DNA of 64,000 nucleotides, taken from positions 71,314,500 to 71,378,499 of the forward strand of contig CM057827.1 in NCBI GenBank assembly GCA_030068075.1. Reading direction: 5' to 3'. Made by a program: the position numbers and the translations under genes. The notes under the pieces were generated by a model. That model did not search any database and was not told where the DNA came from. It was given only the letters and a program-made list of their open reading frames with translations. Below are positions 48,419 to 60,052 of this stretch, piece after piece; positions within the stretch are counted from its first letter, which is position 1; each line of letters begins with the position of its first letter. This DNA is from Paguma larvata (Eukaryota; Chordata; Mammalia; Carnivora; Viverridae).

Positions 48419-49109
48419 GTGTCTGCCTCCTGCCTCTTCCTCCAGGCCTCTCTTGTCTAATGGATCGATAACATGTCCTGCATGGTTTATCATGAAAGAA
48501 AACTTGTCCCATGTGGACATAACCAAAAGGGAGAAAATAGGCAAGAAAATCCAACCATAATCTCATTACCCAGAGATAACATTTTGTTTTATTTCTTTAA
48601 AGTAATTTTAATGCAAATATGCATACTCTAATGAAATTGGACATTCTGTATTTGAATATGCCACCATGTCATTCAACTGTATGTGAAATGTGATTTTTAC
48701 AGCTTCATACTACTCTGCTATGTAAGTGTCACTTAATTTGCTTAAGCATCATTGTTTGACATTTTTTTGTTTCCTCTTTTAACTGTTTTAAGTAAAAATT
48801 GGTGGGCATTGTAAATATAAGTCTGCATTTCTGTAAAGTTATTTGCATGTTAACTCTGTTATTTCAAAGTTTTTAATTTTGGAAAATTGTAACATCTCCC
48901 AAAGAGAGAGTAGTGCAATGAGAGAGCACGTACTCATTGTCCAGGTTGCACAATTATTGAGTTATGGCCAGTTTGTTCATCTACACCATCATCCCCATCA
49001 TCCCCCTACACGTCTATACCTCTTCCAGTTCTGGTTAGATTAAACCAAATCCCAGATATCATGGGATTGTGTACTTTACTCAGGAGACATATGAGGTCAG
49101 ATTGTCTTG

Positions 49110-49119
49110 TGTGTGTGTG

Positions 49120-49150
<31 letters not shown>

Positions 49151-49151
49151 T
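49110..49151. repeat. (TG)n microsatellite, unit 3
   Basis: Expanded form of short TG runs at 24.03 kb (unit 1) and 34.99 kb (unit 2). Confidence 0.93.
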
Positions 49152-50914
49152 GTTAGTGACTGTTCATAAGCAATAACTAGATCTTATTTTATTAGGAGTT
49201 GGTTTACAAAATGATATTCTAATTATATCATTTCTACTTCACTTATCAACTGAAGTATTTCTATTAAGATAATTTTTCTTTGTCAAATATGTGATTATTC
49301 TTTGAGGTTAAGTGTAGAATTTCTTCCATTCATTTATCAGTTTTCAGGATAATGAGCTGATTCCCCTCCAGGGTGACCAAAGCATCCCTGCTTGCCTGAG
49401 ATGGAGGCATTTCTCAGGACAAACACCAAAATAGTCGCAAGCAAATTCCAGGCAACCAGGATAAACCCCCAAAAGTAACTAAGGAGGATTCTTTTAGGAA
49501 GTCATGGCTTTCAGCATACTTGATGTCTTTCAGTTGATTGGATTCATGGTCTCAGCAATGTGGAAATTGTCCCATCTTTACCAGGAGTAACCTTTATGGT
49601 CTGGCTCCTGTGTCTTTGTGACACGGCCTCCGTAACGTGTGACAGCTTCCTAATTTTCTGGGAGGAGAACACATTCTAGGCTCACTTGTACACTCCCCCC
49701 CACTCCCAGCAATGGAATCAATTATCTGTGATTAATGATAGATGTTTTCTCCTTCCACTTGTAATGTTTTTGTAATTTTACTATAGTCGTAAGACATTTA
49801 TTGAAATATAGAATAGAAAAATTAATATTGAAAATCTTTATCTTTTTCAAAATTTTAAGGGAACACTTTTAACATCTCCCTTTGAAAACAAATTCAAAGA
49901 TTCCCTGGATCAGGTTAAGGAAGTTCCCTTTTCTTCCTAGTTTGTGAAGAGATTTTAATGAGAAATAAGTTAAACTTGATCGAATCACTTCTCTGCATTT
50001 AGTGAGATAATTTTATAGTGAATATTATTTATGTGTGGTATTTTGTACTAATATTAAAACTTTCTCTTACTCCTGAGATTAATCCTAAATGATCATGGTG
50101 TATTAGTATTACTTTTCTATATTCAATGCTAGTTTGATAATATTTTTAGGAGCAGTCATTGCTTTTCATAAGTAATGTTGTCTAATAATTGTCATTTGTC
50201 ATCTATCTTTTTATTTACATCATTGTGGTTCTCTTGTTCTCATAAAATGTGTTGAGTAGTAGTCTTGCTGTTTTTATTTTTCCCAGATATAGGAATTATT
50301 GGTCTTGGGTTTGATGTAACTTGCCTGTGAAAACATATATATCTATAGAGATTTAAATTTTTTAGTGTGCATTTAATTCATTTTCACTTTTCTTTTCAGT
50401 TTTACTGTATGATAATTTTTAGAAAGTTTTATATTTTGTTCATGTTTTCACATTAATTTGTATGGATTTATTCCTTGCATGATCTTATAATTATTTACAC
50501 TTTTATTGTGTCTGTAGTTAAAATTTTCCTTTACATCATATTTTTCTATCTTCTTAATTTCCTTGAGAAATCTTACCAGAGATTTGCCCATATTTTAATT
50601 CTTTTAAAAGAACAATTTTAAATGGATTCTTTCCTTTGGTTCTTTGTCTTTATTACTTTAATTTTAGCAGTATTATTATTTTTGTCCTTCTACTTTTGTT
50701 CACTCTTACTCTCTTTTAAAACTTTCTGTTTGAATATTTAGTTTATTATGTTCAGTCTTTTAGTTTTTATATATTTTTAAGGTATAAAAAGTTCTTTGTG
50801 TGCTGCTTATGTCATTGCTCAAGTTTAAAATTTACATCTTTCGTGATTATTCAGTTGTAAATATTTTAACAATCGGTTATAATTTATTTCCTGGTTCATA
50901 TATAATTTTATTTT

Positions 50915-51129
50915 TTTTAAGCTTATAATTTATCTTGAGTGAGAGAGAGAAAGCAGGGAAGGGGTAGAAAGAGAGGGAGAGACAATCCCAAGCAGACTTC
51001 TCACTGTCAGTGCAGAGCCTGATGCAGGGCTCGAACTCATGAACCTGAGCCAAAATCATGACCTGAGATTATGACCTGAGTTGAAATCCAGAGTCAGACA
51101 CTTATCTGACTAAGCCACTCAGGTATCCC
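50915..51129 (-). mobile_element. CAN SINE shared by units 1 and 3
   Basis: Same target as 26004-26308 but without the long GA expansion. Confidence 0.9.
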
Positions 51130-51297
51130 TTATTCATAAATTATTTTGGAGTGTATTTCTTTTTATTTAAAGTTGGCTTTCTACAAATAGTATCTAACTT
51201 TATTCATTGTAGTAAAAACACATGATCTGTATGCTATTGATTCTTGAATACTTATTGAGATTTGCTTTTTTGTGGTCAATATTTCTGATTATTTCTT

Positions 51298-51494
51298 TAA
51301 AAAAATTGTTTTTACATTTATTTATTTTTAAGAGACAGAGAGAGACAGAGTGAAAGTAGTGAAGAGATAGAGAGAGGAGACACAGATTCGATCTGTAGCA
51401 CAGAGCCTCATGCAGGGCTGGAACACACACATTGCGAGATCATGACCTGAGCCTAAGTCTGACACATAACTGACTGAGCCACCCAGGCGCCACG
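51298..51494 (-). mobile_element. CAN SINE, first of a same-site pair
   Basis: Preceded by ATTTCTGATTATTTCTT (51281-51297). A second target copy follows at 51495. Empty in unit 1 at about 26.46 kb. Confidence 0.9.
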
Positions 51495-51529
51495 ATTTCT
51501 CATTATTTTTTTCTTTCTTCCTTTTTTTT

Positions 51530-51755
51530 TTAAAGTTTTTTTTTAAGTTTATTTATTTTGATAGAGAGAGAGACCAAGTATGAATGGTGAGGGGTAGAGA
51601 GACAGAGGCAGACACAGAATCTGAAGCAGGCTCCAAGCTCCAGGCTCCAAAATTGTCTGCATAGAGCCAAATATGGGGCTTGAACCCACAAACTGTGAGA
51701 TCATGACCTGAGCTGAAGTCTGATGCTTAACCAACTGAGCCACCCAGATGCCCAT
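51530..51755 (-). mobile_element. CAN SINE, second of a same-site pair
   Basis: Followed by a third copy of the target, ATTTCTGATTATTTCTT at 51756-51772. Confidence 0.9.
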
Positions 51756-52063
51756 ATTTCTGATTATTTCTTAAGGATAAATTTCTGAATACAGAATTGT
51801 TGAGTGAAATAATTTTATATATATTAATGAATTACCCTTCCAATGACTGTACAAATTGACATTTCTATAGTGTTTTCTAAGAGTTTTGTTTCATGATATC
51901 AGCATCTAATGATTTAAAAAAACTATTTAACAATTTGTAGAGAAAAAATATTATTTCCTTGTTGTTTTATAATGCATTTTTTCGTCATGAGGTTGGATTC
52001 TTTTCATATTTGTGCTTTTTTTTAATATGGAAATTATTTGTTCATATCCATTGCATTTTTAAA

Positions 52064-52283
52064 CATATATTTTTTAATTTTTTTAAAGTATATTTATTTA
52101 TGAGAGATAGAGACAGCATAAGTGGGGGAAGGCAGAGAGAGAGGGAGACACAGAATTCGAAGCAGGCTCCAGGCTCTGAGCTGTCAGCACAGAGCCTGAC
52201 ACGGGGCTCAAACTCACAAACCATGAGATCATGACCTGAGCCAAAGCTGGACACTCAACCAGCTGAGCCACCCAGACACCCTT
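52064..52283 (-). mobile_element. CAN SINE private to unit 3
   Basis: Flanked by TATCCATTGCATTTTTAAA (about 52046) and TATCCATTACATTTTTAAA (about 52285). Units 1 and 2 are empty at this site. Confidence 0.9.
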
Positions 52284-53075
52284 GTATCCATTACATTTTT
52301 AAAAATTGCTGTAATTTTTCTCTAATTTCTTTGTAAAAATGCTTTATTTTTTAAGGATATTAAACAAGTTTGGTCATAAAAGATCATTGTCCAAGAGTCC
52401 ACTATGATTCTTAACCAGATGGGTAGGCAACTGAATGTTTATTTTGACAGTTCTTGAATTCCTTGAACTAATCATGTAGTTCAACCCCATCCCCACAACT
52501 AGCCATCACCCTGATATATCTTAACATACAAATCACAAAAGATTTGTGGCCTTTATCCAGGTTGTTTCTGAGAAATATTTCAGAAATCCGTGAGATCCTG
52601 GCTGCTGAAATTGTCATTCCAGAGGAGGTAAAGATGACATGAGTACCAATGGGTACACATAAAGCTTAGGGTGACCTGCTCAAGATAAGTAACAACTTCT
52701 TCCGACCAAGTTATTCTTCTGACAGGGAGTTGATTCACAGGGATGAATCTTTATAACCATTGTTATAAAGTGCATCTTACCCAAAGACATGATAATGAAA
52801 TGCAGAGCTTCTTAGAATGAAGAGGTTTACAAGCCTGAAATTGAGTTTAAGACAGGCTTTGGGAAAATTGTGCTTGCAGGAGAAGGAAAGAGATGCTCAC
52901 AGAGTTTCCTCAAGTTTAGGATAATTTTAAAGAGCTTCTACCTCAGTTACCTCAATATTTATTCAGGCTTCTAATTTTCAGCCTTATCCTTGTTTTGTCC
53001 TAAGTTCAGGCCTCTCACCTGCCCCAGAGTGTCAGCATGTTCTCAATGTTCTGAGAGTTGTGTTAGTGGGCAAGA

Positions 53076-53089
53076 CTGCCCCCTACAGC
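53076..53089 (-). promoter_or_regulatory. Decayed CTCF-like motif upstream of V copy 3
   Basis: Plus strand CTGCCCCCTACAGC is the paralogue of the motifs in units 1 and 2, with changes in the GG that contact the protein. It is probably weaker. About 4.8 kb 5' of V copy 3. Confidence 0.4.
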
Positions 53090-53759
53090 CAAACAGAGGA
53101 GCAGCCTCCTTAAAGTATTCTAAGCAGTGGTTCTCAGGGCTGGCTGCATATTAGAATGAATTGAGAAATTGTAACAAAAAGTGCTCAGTCCTGAGCACTG
53201 AGACGACTGGGGATGTGGGAACACATTCCAGTATCACCATGTTAACGTTTACACTTGAGTGAAAAAATGAAAAGGAAATGAAAGCAACTGCTCTGAAATA
53301 AATCTAAACATCACCAGAAGCAGAGTTACTAATAGTGAGGAGCAGGGTAAATAAAAGATGTTGGGGGATGGAAAAAGGAGATATTTTATCGGTAGGTTTA
53401 CCTCTAGGATTACAGTCTGGGAGGTAATCTATTTTAGCAAATGTCACCCTGGCACTTGATGTTTGAGTGTGACACATTTTTGGTGTGTATTTGTGATGTG
53501 CCCATGAAGGTGCTTATTTTCATATATAGTTGACTGCTGATTACCCAAGTTGGCCTCCTAATTCTTAGACCTTACTTTTCACTGGGCTTTCCCTGAGTTC
53601 TGGGTGGCTGGAATATTAATAGGGGCCAACATCACTGAGCTAACAACTGTTAGCTCAATGCCAATACTGGCCTCAGTGCCAAGACTAGCATTTTGAGAGA
53701 CTTCAACACCAGCACTAATTTAAATTTTATCTTTTCGAATCAGAGAACCACAAAATAAA

Positions 53760-54720
53760 ATTTTAAGTTTGCCCAGGTGCATTTCACCGAGTCCTTTCTA
53801 CTTTTCATTTCCCCCTCTTTTGGACCCAAATGTCTATAGCTATTAACTTGTGCCTTCCTGGTCATATCTGATCTAAGATTGAAATCTGGATGTGTTGGGG
53901 GCAGATCACTTGTTTCACAGCTTGACAGATGGAGGGAAATTGTGCCCCAGGAGCTGTACTTAACAGATGACACCCAGAAGCTGCATTTGGACCTGGACAT
54001 CATTTAGATGATGTGATTTTGCCTATGAGCTGACACCATATAAGATGAGACTCTTGGGGTCTTTGGGAGTCTGTGTGAATATATTTTGCAAGTAGGAGGG
54101 ATATGAATCTTTGGGGGTCAGATGGTGGACTGTGGTAAAGAGATAAATCCCTGCCTCCTGGTGTCCACGCCCTTGGATAGTCCCTTCTTTAGAGTTTTGG
54201 AGGGACCTGTGACTTGCTTCTAACCAACACAATATGCAAAGGTGATGAGCTGTCCATCTTTTTTTATGTTACATTAGAAAAGATTCTGTCTTAGCCAACT
54301 AGAATGAGAGATTCTCCTTGCTGGCTTGATGATGTAAGCAGTCATGTTGAAGAAGCTCAAAGAAAGTGCAGGAGACCACCCAGAATTCAGGGTAATCTTA
54401 GGAAATAGGGGAAGACCTCCAGGTGACGGTTGGTAAAAAAAAAAAAAAAAGCTATATTTTCAGTCATGTAGCTGCAAGGAAATGAATTGTGCCCGAAACC
54501 CAAATGAGCATGACAGTGGATTCTTCCACAGCCAAGGCTTTAGATGAAATATGCAGCCCAGCTGACACCTTGATTGCGGCCTTGTGACACCCTGAGCAGA
54601 GGACCAGCTAAGCCATGTCCAGACTCTTGACCCATGCGATTGTGAGATAATAAATGTGTGTCGTTTTAAGCTGCTAAATTTGTGATAATTTGTTACATAG
54701 CTATAGAGTACTAGTATGGC
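53760..54720 (+). mobile_element. MaLR internal tail and complete LTR, right edge of the array
   Basis: 53.76-54.13 kb matches the unit 2 MaLR interior (39.76-40.11 kb). 54.13-54.72 kb is an LTR with a polyadenylation-type ending (GTGAGATAATAAATGTGTGT) and a typical terminal stretch. The array's homology stops within it at about 54.40 kb. Confidence 0.6.
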
Positions 54721-54833
54721 ATGTGTCATTTACTTAAAAAAATTAAAGATGTATAACTGTATATGTGTCCCATGCCAGCCCAAATGGGACCTAATGGCTG
54801 ACCTATTGGTTTTGAGAAGTATTTTCCTAGGTA

Positions 54834-55018
54834 ATTTTTTAAATGTTTATTTATTTTTGAGAGAGAGAAAGAAAGAGAGAGAGCAAGCAGAGGAAGGGCA
54901 GAGAGAGACGGAGAGAGAGAATCCCAAGCAGAATCTGCACTGACAGCTCAGAGCCCAATGTGGGGCTCAAATTCACAAATGATGAGATCATGACCCAACT
55001 GAGCCACACAGGCAGCCC
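54834..55018 (-). mobile_element. CAN SINE
   Basis: Minus-oriented with a small deletion in the head part. Confidence 0.9.
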
Positions 55019-55208
55019 TCTCAGGGACTTTTTTGAAGAAGTGACAACAGGTATGGCCAGTCAGCCACCATTTTCTTTCTTTTCTTTTCTTTTTGTTTAT
55101 TTATTTGTAATTTTTTGATCAGTCACCATTTTAAAGTGCAATTGGTAACAGGGAGGTGTTTGAGTACAGGAGGAATATGATGAGTCACATGAACACAAAG
55201 ATTAAGTA

Positions 55209-55424
55209 ATAATTAAAAAAATTTTTTAAATGTTTATTTTTGAGAGACAGATAGAGACAGAGTGGGGGAGGGACAGAGAAAGAAGGAGACACAGAATCTG
55301 AAGCAGTCTCCAGGCTCTGAACTCTCAGCACAGGGCCCGCCCGACGGACTCAAACCAATGAACCGTGAAATCACAACCCAAGCCAAAGTTGGATGCTTAA
55401 CCAACTGAGCCACCCGGGTGCCCC
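55209..55424 (-). mobile_element. CAN SINE
   Basis: Minus-oriented; AAGTAATAATT repeats on both sides (about 55204 and 55432). Confidence 0.92.
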
Positions 55425-56214
55425 AAAATAAAGTAATAATTTTTAAAGAGAGGCAAGTATAGTAGGAAAAATGAGAGTGCTGACTTTTAACCTGTTTGTG
55501 AGCAAGGGAACTTTGTGAACAATAACAGTTTTGAACCCATTCCCACTTATATGCATGAAACAAGTTGTACAAAATATAGAAGAGAAGGGTGATAGATCTC
55601 CCAGTTACTTGGTTTCCACACCAGGAGCTCCCAAACTAGAGGCATGAAGAATAGTTAGGTGGCTTATAAGTGACCTTCTTGAAAAGTAGTAAGAGCTAAA
55701 CCAGGTTACTGATGGATGTATGAATAGTCAAGCGAGTACTAACTAGACATCCACTCATATGTAGTCTGAGCTCTGGCCAGTTAGCACATCTCCCTAGAGT
55801 ACCATTATAAAGAGAACCTTGGTGGTCGTGCAAATCAGTGAACTGTGCTCTACTCTTCTGAGAGTACAATTTTCTTGGGCAGACATGGTACACACACACC
55901 ATCTTTTCTCAGGAAGAGTGACGTTGGAGGTGTGGTGGATTGGAACAAATCCGAGTTACCTTCTCCATGGAGAAGTGTCACCTCTTCCGGGAACAAGTCT
56001 TACCTTTTCTGGGCCGCGTGACTGATGTGTTCATAGGCGTCTGTTGGGTGGAAACTCCTTTCTCCTTGTTCTGTGTTTCCCAGGGGTTGAATGTTCATTA
56101 GTGTAACAATTCTGACTTCTCTCCACCTCCTCACCTGCTGCTTCCCCAGGAGGTAAAGGCATTTCCTGAATACCCTATTTAAATTACACTCTTCAGTCTC
56201 CTCTCAGGAAGTTT

Positions 56215-56395
56215 ATTGTTTTCATAACACTCACCACAATTTGCATATATATTTGTTTATGTATCTGTTTATCCTATCTTTCCCATTAGACAGTAAGGAA
56301 CTAATTGTCGGGTGTATTTTTTCCCTGGCATTATATCCTTGGCATCTAACACAGTGCCTGTGACCTATCCACAAATAAATGCAATCTAAAGCAAC
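56215..56395 (+). mobile_element. L2/MIR-type 3' fragment
   Basis: CCCATTAGACAGTAAGGAAC followed by GGCATCTAACACAGTGCCTG is the ending shared by L2-like repeats. It underlies the 3' end of a long minus-strand open frame. Confidence 0.5.
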
Positions 56396-57125
56396 ACGAT
56401 TGTTCTAAGGTCTTAGAGTTGGCAAGGATGGGGGAGACTGTCTTCAGATAGGTGTGCATCAGGGCTAAGTTTTTAGTACTGAAACATGGCGAGTAGAGAG
56501 TCTTTGAGGTAAATGATATGGCCTGAGTGTGGAAGTGCAGAAGCGTTTCCAGGGAAAACCTAGTCTCAGGAGGGATCCTGGGACAGTTCTGAGGAAGACA
56601 GAGACAGTGGAGAAGACTGGTCTGGCTGCACTGGGCAGAATGGTTTACAGTAGGCAGGCAGAACCTAAGGGTTCCATGTGCTTGTGTGTGAGGAGCCTGC
56701 GGGCCTGCAGTAAAGCCAGCTGCGGGAACAGCTGTCTTAACTGTTTGTCTGGGCCCACTCTTCTTCCTGTGTGATGGGGGAGAGGCAGGCATGAAGTCAG
56801 AAATATTCTTTTTGAGACATGTAGCCAGTGTGTATGCTAGAGGACTTGGCGTGGTTTCTGAGTTCCACAGGGAGACAAAACTCAGACAGCAGGCCATTTT
56901 TAAAAAAATGATTTGCTTTGTTTTGAGCGAATACCGTTTTCATCTGCTGCCTAGTTAGCTCAGGTACTAGAGTCAGGGAGGAGAATGTCGCCAAGAAGGA
57001 AGGCTAGACACCATTACTGTCTCTATTCTCTAGGCCCAATGGTGGGAATGCTTTCCAAATATCATCAGCAGTTTCCTTCCCAGACCCTAGAGGAAACTAC
57101 TCACAATTCTTCTTTCCTAGTGTCT

Positions 57126-57128
57126 TCG

Positions 57129-57159
<31 letters not shown>

Positions 57160-57160
57160 A
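57126..57160. repeat. (TG)n microsatellite
   Basis: Interrupted TG run in single-copy sequence. Confidence 0.92.
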
Positions 57161-57888
57161 TGTTGGCATCTTCAGGCTCCTGCAGCCTGGGGCATTTTTG
57201 GCCACTGCTCTGCTGTCTGCGCTCTCTGGGAGCACAGTGACAAGGGTCTCTGGCCGGAACCGCGAGCTTCTGGGATTGATGAATTTACCCTCTTTTTGGA
57301 AGTTCAATGAATAGCATCCATTTGCTGAATAATCATTTTAATTACACAGAAGAAAAAGATAAATCTTCCCCCTGCCGGGAAGCTGTTTATAACATTCAAA
57401 TCTCAATCAATAACACAGATAGTGTTCTTTCAGACTGGAATCACAGCTCCTCTCCTGCACAGACATTGTTGTTGGAGTTGATGGTCCCAGAGGCTTTCTG
57501 GGACCCACGGGTCAGAGAAGAGAGCAGAGAGGTCGCCTGAAGGGCTCCCTAGGGACTCCAGTTATGTGTCAGGTACCATTGGTTCAATTTCCCATGCTTC
57601 TCTCAGAACGGCCCTGCAATGAATTCTGGTACCAATTAGTTGGTGGTAGGGCAGGCTAGGTAAGGGTAAAGGCATAAGGCATAGGCCTCTGCAAAACTAT
57701 CCTCGCCCCAGACACCAATTCCTAGTTTGGGGACTCCAGGCCACCCTCATTTCTGACGAGCTGGCTACAGGTTTGGCAGTCCCATAATCCCTCAGGTTTG
57801 GTATTCCTAGAGAATGACTCATGGAATTCAGAAAAGTGCTATACTTAGGATTAGTTTTATTGGGGAAAAAGATAAGAATCAGAATCAC

Positions 57889-58085
57889 CGGGGTGCCTGG
57901 GTGGCTTAGTTGGTTAAGTGTCCCACTTAGCTCAGGTCATGATCTCATGGTTCGTGAGTCTGATCCCTGTGTTGGGCTCTCTGCTGTCAGCACAGAGCCT
58001 ACTACAGATCTTTTGTCTCCTTCTCTCTCTGCCCCTTCCCCAGTTGCACTCTATGTCTCTCGAAAATAGATAATCATTAAAAAAG
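57889..58085 (+). mobile_element. CAN SINE
   Basis: Head GGGGTGCCTGGGTGGCTTAG. AGAATCAGAATCA and AGAACCAGAATCA flank it. Confidence 0.92.
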
Positions 58086-58922
58086 AAAAAAAGAACCAGA
58101 ATCAGCCAAAGGGAGAGATGCATAGGGTGATGTCTGGGAGGGTTCTAGAAATGAAACTTCTGAATGTCTTCTCCATGTGGAGAACTGGATTGTGTTATTT
58201 CCTCCCGTCAGTGATACATGACAATATGCACACCGACGTTTGGTTGAGACTTTAGTGCTCAGAGATTCAGAAATTTTTATTAGGGCTTGATCATACATAT
58301 TGCTCATGTGGCTGACCTTTAACCTTGCAGCCCCTCCAGAAGGTTCTGGATAATACTTTTAGTCTTTGGTTCCTCCAAAGGTGGAAACTCAATAAGCGTT
58401 GTTCCAAAGCCCCCATCATAAGTCACATTGTTAAACTGATGGTGGCCAAAGCCCCCACACCAACAAAGATATTTCTATGAGGAGGGACATTCCAGGGCCT
58501 TGAGATCACCTCCCAGTAGCTGATGATAAAGGCTAGCTTTCTCTTTGGGAAAGTTAATTCTTCATTATAGAGGCCCCAAACCACTGAAAAATATAACCTC
58601 CCAGTATTCCCGAGGCTGCAGAGCCTGAGATGTGACGCAGTCCCTGCTTGGGGTTGTCCCTGACTAGGAAGATGAATGGCATCACAGTCCAGACTAGAGC
58701 AACCAGGCGGGCCTACCACTCTTGACAGTGTCCACTCCGCTTTGGATCCTGAACGGTCATGTTCAGAGTCTCTGAAGCTATTTGATACTACTATCCCAGA
58801 AGAGGAAATGGGGTTTCTAGAAGGACCAGCTAACAGCACCTCTTGTCAAACCCTTGCCTGTTGATCTTATTTCCTTGCCTCTGCCTTTACACCTTCAGGC
58901 CTGTCTCTAAAATGACAGTTGT

Positions 58923-59150
58923 TGGTGCCTGGGTAGCTCAGTTGGTTAAGCGTCAAACTCTTGGTTTCAGTGCAGGTCATGATCTCACCGGTTCGTGAGT
59001 TAGAGCCGAGTTGGGATCCTCACTGCCAGTGTGGAGCGTATTTGGGGTTCTCTCTCTTCACCCCTCCCTGTCTGTCTGCCCCTCCCCTACTCATTGAGTG
59101 GGCACATGTGCTGCTCTCTCTCTCAAAATAAATAAATAAACTTTAAAAAA
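58923..59150 (+). mobile_element. CAN SINE, diverged
   Basis: Head TTGGTGCCTGGGTAGCTCAG and tail AAATAAATAAACTTTAAAAA. AAAATGACAGTTG occurs at about 58910 and 59187. Confidence 0.9.
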
Positions 59151-59821
59151 ACCCACTATCACTTTAAAGAATGAATAAATTAAATAAAATGACAGTTGCC
59201 CATTTTCCAGGCCAAGATTCGATTGTGTAGCAGGCTTATTGAGAACTGAGTTTCACTGAATCGGCAAGTACTTTTGGGGTTCCCATTATGTGCAGATATT
59301 ACTAAGTGCTAGAGGTACTACAAATAAGAGACCCGTGTGATCGCTGATCTCACACAGCGTAGATCTGGTGTGGTCAGTAGAGAGCCTCAGAAGAGGATCC
59401 CCACCAGAAAAGGCTTCTCAGTTAAGATCTGATGGGTGGTCAGGAGTCAATGATGTGCGTACAGTTGGTGGGAGGCAGGGAGTGGCAGTTGCTGGTTAGA
59501 GAGAGAAGGTACCAGGCAGAAGGAATTAATGTGAGAAAGGTCAGGGGTCGTTTGTGGGCTCCCGAACTTAACCATGTTGTTGAGCTGCCCAAGCACGGGT
59601 TCTGCCACTGCCCAAGAGGCCTGTCCCTTCCTAACAGAGGTCTTCCTAGGGGAGGCCCTTGAGGTGTGACCTGGTTCTTTCCTCACAGGCGGACTCAGGC
59701 TACTCTCTGTTTCTAGATACAGGCATCACTCCATCATCCTTCATTTAACTTCCTGCACCCTGGCTCTGAATTTGCACCCCCTCTGACTTTAACTCTTTAC
59801 CTTCATAAACTCCTCTTCTTT

Positions 59822-60033
59822 TTTTTTTTTTTTAATGCTTATTTATTTATTTTGAGAGAGAGAGAGAGAATGTACATGGGTCAGGTAGGGGCAGAGAGAG
59901 AGAGAATCCCAAGGAGGCTTGGCACTGTCAGCACAGAGCCCAACACGGGGCCCGAACCCATGAACCATGAGATTATAACCTGAGCTGAAATCAAGGGTCA
60001 GACACTCAACTGACTGAGCCACTCAGGTGCCCC
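59822..60033 (-). mobile_element. CAN SINE
   Basis: Target-site duplication TCATAAACTCCTCTTCTTT (59803-59821) and TCATAAACCCCTCTTCTTT (60034-60052). Confidence 0.93.
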
Positions 60034-60052
60034 TCATAAACCCCTCTTCTTT

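Larger units (their letters stand above)
49800..51800 (-). mobile_element. Ancient L1 ORF2 fragment, antisense, unit 3
   Basis: Paralogue of 24.89-26.55 kb, enlarged by three SINE insertions, one shared with unit 1 and two private. No open coding frame of note. Confidence 0.68.
40409..54405. repeat. Tandem segmental duplication, unit 3
   Basis: Right-most and longest unit, with V copy 3 about 14.1 kb from V copy 2. Its left end starts at the same point as unit 1 (19.61 kb). Its right end passes the copy 2 breakpoint and continues into a complete MaLR LTR and single-copy flank. Differences from unit 2 are extra SINEs (about 43.2, 51.3, 51.5 and 52.1 kb), a deletion at about 53.76 kb and a tRNA-half insertion at 46.4 kb. 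Confidence 0.85.
55425..57888. other. Single-copy non-coding sequence, right flank
   Basis: Holds the longest unassigned minus-strand frame here (183 codons, 56346-56897), an L2-like fragment and a TG run. The frame shows no domain and overlaps the repeat, so it is not called a gene. Confidence 0.45.

Noticed and set aside
56346..56897. 183-codon minus-strand open frame
   Set aside because: No recognisable domain, overlaps an L2-like repeat at its 3' end, and codon content looks like chance; no splice context or promoter seen.
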